Source of the DNA: Treponema sp.
GTDB taxonomy: Bacteria > Spirochaetota > Spirochaetia > Treponematales > Breznakiellaceae
NCBI GenBank assembly: GCA_031286205.1
Contig: JAITUR010000117.1
Span: forward strand, 1 to 64,000
Direction of reading: 5' to 3'
Length of the DNA stretch: 64,000 bases
Positions 59,436-64,000 of this stretch are shown here, piece after piece. A program made the translations under genes and the position numbers. Below the pieces are notes generated by a model. The model made no database searches and was not told the origin of the DNA. It worked only from the letters and a program-made list of their open reading frames with translations. The first letter of the stretch is position 1. Each line of letters starts with the position of its first letter.

Positions 59436-60353
59436 TTATGTTTTTTTTCTGCGGGTTTTATATCTTTGAATTGCCTTATTAATGATAGAATCTTTTTTAA
59501 AAACAACGTCAACTATTGAATCCGGAAGCTCGACAAAAGAATCTCTTACATAGGCAAACTGCGCTCCAATAAAGAAAAACATAAAAAAGAAATAAACATT
59601 TACCAAAATAATTATAAGGTTTCCAAATGTTCCATAAAGAAAATTGTATCTTCCCTTATCCAAAATAAAATTTAACGCAAAAGCCGTAAAAAAACTGCTT
59701 GCCATGCAAATAATAGATCCCATAAGGGCGGACAACTTTTTGGGCGGTTTTACCGGGACTAGGACATATACTAAAAACGAAGCAAGCCCCAGCAAAGATG
59801 TGTATAAAACCTGTCCGCCGGTATTCGATGTTAAATATTTTATAAAAGATGCATGAGGCAGGAAATCCAGCAATCTATAAAAACGCAAAGCTGTACGAGA
59901 ACTTATAATTATCATCAATACAAAAATAACCAAAGCGCCTTCTATAGCCAAAGTAATCAGGTTGTTTTTAAGCACGCTTCTTTTATTTATGGCAGGAAAA
60001 ATATTACTAATTCCTCTTTGAATGGAAAGAGCCAAGATCCTGCCTGCCCAGACAACGCTAATAAAAAATATTATAGAGGGAACAACAGGCATGGATACAG
60101 AAAATAAATCGCTGTAAAGCCATTGTTCGTCGAAAACGCTGTTTAAGATGGGAATACTGCTAATAAGAACGGAAATTGTCTGGGGCGATGATTGAAAAAT
60201 AAAAAAAATAATAAAAGTTATTAAAAGCAGCGTAGGAGCCATAGAAAGCAAAAAAGCGTATGCGCAGGCGGCGGCATGGTTCGCCAGTCCGTTTTGCCAA
60301 TACATCTGAAATGTAATAATTAAATGCTGGAAAAATCTTTTTACCTTCTTCAT
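59436..60353 (-). CDS. YihY/virulence factor BrkB family membrane protein
   Basis: AACAYAFLLSMAPTLLLITFI; multiple TMs; start probably MKKVKRFF. Confidence 0.88.
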   Translation of the reverse strand: MKKVKRFFQHLIITFQMYWQNGLANHAAACAYAFLLSMAPTLLLITFIIFFIFQSSPQTISVLISSIPILNSVFDEQWLYSDLFSVSMPVVPSIIFFISVVWAGRILALSIQRGISNIFPAINKRSVLKNNLITLAIEGALVIFVLMIIISSRTALRFYRLLDFLPHASFIKYLTSNTGGQVLYTSLLGLASFLVYVLVPVKPPKKLSALMGSIICMASSFFTAFALNFILDKGRYNFLYGTFGNLIIILVNVYFFFMFFFIGAQFAYVRDSFVELPDSIVDVVFKKDSIINKAIQRYKTRRKKT

Positions 60354-60457
60354 GACAGTAACCCGCTTTTTATGATACCATACCTTAACTTTAATTATCG
60401 GCATCTCCCGCTAAAGAATGGCAAATTACCGTCCGATAATGGATAGAGGGGATTATT

Positions 60458-60901
60458 TTGTATAAAAACGCATCATCTACATACAAAGAAACCACTATAA
60501 AGACAGCCAGCCAGGGGCAGCTTATTGTTATGCTGTACGACGAAGCGGTAAAACAGCTTGGCAGGGCGGCTGAACTAATGGAATTGAACAAAACCCAGAA
60601 AAAAGACCCATCCAGATACGAGCAGATTGGCAAAGCAATCATGAAAACAGAAGAAATCCTTACAGAATTGATGGTTTCCCTGGATTTTGAGCAGGGCGGG
60701 GAAATCTCCAAAAATCTGTTTTCCCTATACACATGGTTTAACAGAGAACTTGTAGAATCAAATATCAGTCAGGATGCAAACAGAATACTGACGGTTAAAA
60801 ATATGCTGTCAGATTTAAGAAATACATGGAGCAAAATAGCGGCTCATTCCGGCGGCAGTCAGCCAGGCAATGAGACAGCAGGGCTTGATATAGCCGGCTA
60901 A
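60458..60901 (+). CDS. fliS: Flagellar export chaperone FliS
   Basis: ASSTYKETTIKTASQGQLIVMLYDEAVKQL; TTG start with SD. Confidence 0.93.
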   Translation: MYKNASSTYKETTIKTASQGQLIVMLYDEAVKQLGRAAELMELNKTQKKDPSRYEQIGKAIMKTEEILTELMVSLDFEQGGEISKNLFSLYTWFNRELVESNISQDANRILTVKNMLSDLRNTWSKIAAHSGGSQPGNETAGLDIAG

Positions 60902-60930
60902 CAAATTAATCCGTATTTTAGGAGGGGATA

Positions 60931-61443
60931 ATGTCAACAATTACAGCAGAAGAAATTACGACAGAAATAAGTTCGACAGAACTTGCACAAAGAGTAGCGG
61001 TTTTAAAAAGGTTTAAAATTCTGCTTGGGCAGCAAAGGGATCGTTTTAAAAATTACCTTGTTTTGCTGGACAAACAGCAAAGTGTAATCGAATCCGGCAG
61101 CGCCGAAGATCTTTTATCTTATGTGGAAATAGAAGAAAAAATTGTCTCGGATATTTTCTCTATCCAAAAAGTTATTGATCCTCTGGAAGAAATGTACTAT
61201 TCCGTGGTTTCCGGAAAATCGGAAAACACAGCCGACGGCGAAGTTCCGGATCTAAAAGCATCGCTGGAAAAACTAAAAAGCGAAGCCGTTATCCGTTCTA
61301 CCAAAAACAAAGAACTGCTTTCCAAACGAATGATAGAGCTCCGTTCGGAAATAAAAGCCCTGCGCGACAATCCATACGCGGCAAAAACCCGCGGCTTTAC
61401 CGGTAATACAAATTCCGGCGGATTGATCGACATTAAGGGTTAA
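60931..61443 (+). CDS. FlgN-like flagellar chaperone
   Basis: Helical protein directly after fliS; C-terminal ...YAAKTRGFTGNTNSGGLIDIKG. Confidence 0.65.
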   Translation: MSTITAEEITTEISSTELAQRVAVLKRFKILLGQQRDRFKNYLVLLDKQQSVIESGSAEDLLSYVEIEEKIVSDIFSIQKVIDPLEEMYYSVVSGKSENTADGEVPDLKASLEKLKSEAVIRSTKNKELLSKRMIELRSEIKALRDNPYAAKTRGFTGNTNSGGLIDIKG

Positions 61444-61449
61444 TACAGC

Positions 61450-61521
61450 GGGTGATTAACTCAGTGGGAGAGTGCCACCTTCACACGGTGGAAGTCACTA
61501 GTTCAAATCTAGTATCACCCA
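61450..61521 (+). tRNA. tRNA-Val (CAC)
   Basis: GGGTGAT...CCACC-TTCACAC-GGTGG...ACTAG-TTCAAAT-CTAGT-ATCACCC-A; cloverleaf complete; CCA not encoded. Confidence 0.93.
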
Positions 61522-61559
61522 TCAAATAAACTTACAGAGACAGAAAGCCGGATTAATAT

Positions 61560-62546
61560 CTATTCTTTAACCGCAGCTTCGATTGTGTCCAAAGGCGAAA
61601 AATTGATATTCTTTACAAAGCTAAAGGCTTCTTTTATTCCTATTTCCCTGTTCATGCCGGAATCTTCCCATTCTACAGAAAGAGGTCCTTTATAATTAAT
61701 GGCATTAAGTTCGCGAATAATGCTTTCGAAATCTATATCTCCATGTCCGGGAGCGCGGAAATTCCACCCGCGTTTTGTATCGCCAAAAGGCAGCATAGAC
61801 CCCAAGATACTTGTCCTGCCGTCCAATGTAACCGCCGCATCTTTTATATGCACATGCAAAATATACCTTGCAAAATCCCTAAGGAATAAATGCGGAGAAA
61901 TACCCTGCCAAATTAAATGCGAAGGATCAAAATTAAACCCTAATGTTTTGCGGCTCTTAAACTCTTTTATAAGTCTTTCCGCAGTATAGTAATCGAATGT
62001 TAATTCCGAAGGATGAACTTCCAGCGCGAATTTTACCTGTTGTTTATCGAACTCGTCAAAGATTGGTGTCCAGTTTTTAATAAGGCTGTTATAGGCTTCC
62101 TGAACCATTTGTTCTGCAGCAGAAGGAAGCCCGTACCAATGTGCGCAAATGGGGCTTCCCATAAAACCGGTAACAATTTTTACCCCTAAATTTTTTGCGA
62201 CAACGGCGGCGTATTTCATTTCCTGAACAGCCCATTTGCGCATTTCTTCCGGTTTACCCGATATATTAGACGGTATAAAAGCGTTCGGCAGTCCATCGTT
62301 ATTGCCGCCTACACATTGACCAATTAAATGAGTGCCGATAGCCCACACTTTTAAGTCGTGGTTTTTTAATACGGTTTTTATTTCTTCTGTATACTTGGCA
62401 TCGGTTGCCGCTTTTTTAAGATTAAGGTGCTCGCCCCAACAGGCAATTTCTATACCTTCATAGCCAAAAGATTTGACTTTTTCGCAAAATTGGTCAAAAG
62501 GCACATCCGCCCATTGTCCTGAAAAAACAGTAACTGGTCTTGACAT
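61560..62546 (-). CDS. Sugar phosphate isomerase/epimerase (xylose isomerase-like TIM barrel)
   Basis: FGYEGIEIACWGEHL; ALEVHPSELTFDYYTAERLIKEF; GFNFDPSHLIWQG; GHGDIDFESIIRELN. Confidence 0.9.
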   Translation of the reverse strand: MSRPVTVFSGQWADVPFDQFCEKVKSFGYEGIEIACWGEHLNLKKAATDAKYTEEIKTVLKNHDLKVWAIGTHLIGQCVGGNNDGLPNAFIPSNISGKPEEMRKWAVQEMKYAAVVAKNLGVKIVTGFMGSPICAHWYGLPSAAEQMVQEAYNSLIKNWTPIFDEFDKQQVKFALEVHPSELTFDYYTAERLIKEFKSRKTLGFNFDPSHLIWQGISPHLFLRDFARYILHVHIKDAAVTLDGRTSILGSMLPFGDTKRGWNFRAPGHGDIDFESIIRELNAINYKGPLSVEWEDSGMNREIGIKEAFSFVKNINFSPLDTIEAAVKE

Positions 62547-62681
62547 TGATTCCTCCGGAAGATCTTATAGCGCAAAAGACGCTCTATTATTAAATTTAGA
62601 ACAAAAAAAATATAAATTCAAGTGTATATATACTGTTGTTTGATATTCTATCCTTTAGCGGGGCTAGAAAACACGAATAAA

Positions 62682-62713
62682 AACCGCTCTAAGGGGGAAA
62701 CCTTAAAGCGGTT
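62682..62713 (-). terminator. Rho-independent terminator-like hairpin
   Basis: AACCGCTCTAAGG-GGGAAA-CCTTAAAGCGGTT (one mismatch), followed on minus strand by TTTTTATT. Confidence 0.7.
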
Positions 62714-62779
62714 AAAAATCCGGCTTAGCCGGGGCAGCGATCCGTCAGTGGTTTTCGATACCCCGAGCCTTTAGAGTTA

Positions 62780-63673
62780 TTATCTCTTTCCAAAAATTGA
62801 GCGGTATTTTTTGGAAAATGGCAGTCTGGGCGCCGCTTCTTCGGATACGGCTTCTCCGAAAGAAAGTATGGAGAAACTAGGATCGGGGTCGGGGTCGTCG
62901 TCGTATATCCAATATAAATCTGAAGGATTGGCGACAGATATTGACCTAGTACCGGTCATAAACATTTCAAAATCTTCTTCATCCACTTCCTCCACAGACA
63001 TATTAAGAATAGTTTTCATATATACAGAGTTCCAGCCTTGTTTTAGACTTAATGAATATTCATCATTTACAATAGATAAATTAACAACCATTCCAATATC
63101 GTCATCATAACCTTCATCTTCATCCAAGTAATCATCTCCGGTAACAGTTACATCTTTGTCAACATATATATACATAATTCCTTCTTCGGTTATAGAGACG
63201 CCAGAAGAATCTCCGGATATAGAAGCCTTACCTCTGTAAAGAGTGCCGTCTTCATTTGCAATAAAACTAGGCAAAAAGTCACACTCTACTGTTCCATCGC
63301 TAACTACAGGATCCCCCCACAAAAGAAAGTCAGCCAAATCAGATAAGGAAAAAAGATCATTAGGCTCGCTTATTGTGTAGCTAAGTTGTCCTCCTGTAAC
63401 ATCACCGACTCCACCCATATTATAGTCATTAAGTTCTAAATTTCCGGTGTATTGTACATAGCTAACTGCAGGCGTACCAAGATTAATTTCTTCCTCATAA
63501 ACCTGTCCTGACAGCGTCAGGGTTGCTCCAAAATTGCCGCCACCGCCACCGCCGCCGCCGCCACCACCACCGCCGTCACCGGGAGGGCATGCTGTCATTG
63601 TCAGTCCGAGTGCTACTGCCAAAGCAATAATTGTTATGCCTCGCATAACTTTAAAAAATTTGTTGTTACTCAT
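62780..63673 (-). CDS. Lipoprotein with poly-Gly linker
   Basis: Lipobox LTMTAC then PPGDGGGGGGGGGGGGG; SD AAGGAG before MSNNKFF. Confidence 0.8.
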   Translation of the reverse strand: MSNNKFFKVMRGITIIALAVALGLTMTACPPGDGGGGGGGGGGGGGNFGATLTLSGQVYEEEINLGTPAVSYVQYTGNLELNDYNMGGVGDVTGGQLSYTISEPNDLFSLSDLADFLLWGDPVVSDGTVECDFLPSFIANEDGTLYRGKASISGDSSGVSITEEGIMYIYVDKDVTVTGDDYLDEDEGYDDDIGMVVNLSIVNDEYSLSLKQGWNSVYMKTILNMSVEEVDEEDFEMFMTGTRSISVANPSDLYWIYDDDPDPDPSFSILSFGEAVSEEAAPRLPFSKKYRSIFGKR

Positions 63674-63881
63674 AATAGAGAACTCCTTGTGCATATAATG
63701 CCTGCCGGCATATAACAAACCCATACGGGCAGTTTAGGGACACATTTCTTTCCGCAATCAGCGGTTGTTCGAGAAGTTTTTTTGTCGATTGCGTACTTCC
63801 CATACAATGCCAATATATCGCAAAATCAAAATTTTGTCAATAGAACGTAAAAAAGAACACAGTTAACGCCGAATTTCGCTG

Positions 63882-63923
63882 AATAGATATGATACCAGGG
63901 TATTTTCCAGCATCATATCTATT
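63882..63923. repeat. Perfect 12-bp inverted repeat with 18-nt spacer
   Basis: AATAGATATGAT (63882-63893) / ATCATATCTATT (63912-63923). Confidence 0.8.
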
Positions 63924-64000
63924 ACCTCTCCTTACATGGGCTCTTAAAAAATCTGTTAAATTTAATTTTTAGCGCTATATTCCTTGATTATTTCCTCAAG

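Noticed and set aside
60391-60732. 113-aa minus ORF over fliS
   Set aside because: FliS motif is clear on the plus strand.
63700-63760. Second attC-like left end (CGGCATATAACAAAC) near the other lipoprotein
   Set aside because: Shares a 15-mer with 153-167 but lacks a GTTRRRY-type right core; a 15-mer match in 64 kb can occur by chance.

Overview
This 64 kb window looks like chromosome from a host-associated Treponema-like spirochaete; that assignment is inferred from gene content, with no taxonomic search possible. Most of it is housekeeping sequence: folC, an MBL/beta-CASP hydrolase, thrC, oppA-like, ispF-nth, lepB-PBP, a Maf-type DUF115 glycosyltransferase, copA, trxA, an HtrA-like protease, ftsH-tilS-rplY, spoVG, ispE, the rplU-prp-rpmA-obg-nadD/yqeK-LCP-rsfS cluster, aroF-tyrA, rpoN-hpf, rsmG, fliS-flgN, and two tRNAs (Gln, Val). 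Several secreted, lipoprotein, TPR, PQQ and LRR surface proteins are interspersed. Both window ends (about 1-2400 and 62640-64000) are accessory-like, with lipoproteins, palindromes and an attC-like element. I found no intact mobile element, CRISPR array or recognisable defence system. The best second-look items are: (i) many TATAAT-type -10 boxes 5-8 nt upstream of ATG with no Shine-Dalgarno, including two divergent pairs, which predicts leaderless mRNAs; (ii) a hairpin-rich ~210 bp segment bounded by a 20-nt duplication of the tRNA-Gln 3' end; (iii) a Prp protease gene next to an L27 that lacks the N-terminal extension Prp cleaves; (iv) an extremely acidic protein whose antisense strand encodes the poly-Ser tail of RsfS; (v) a structured intergenic RNA candidate at 62657-62768; (vi) an integron attC-like site at about 153-240.
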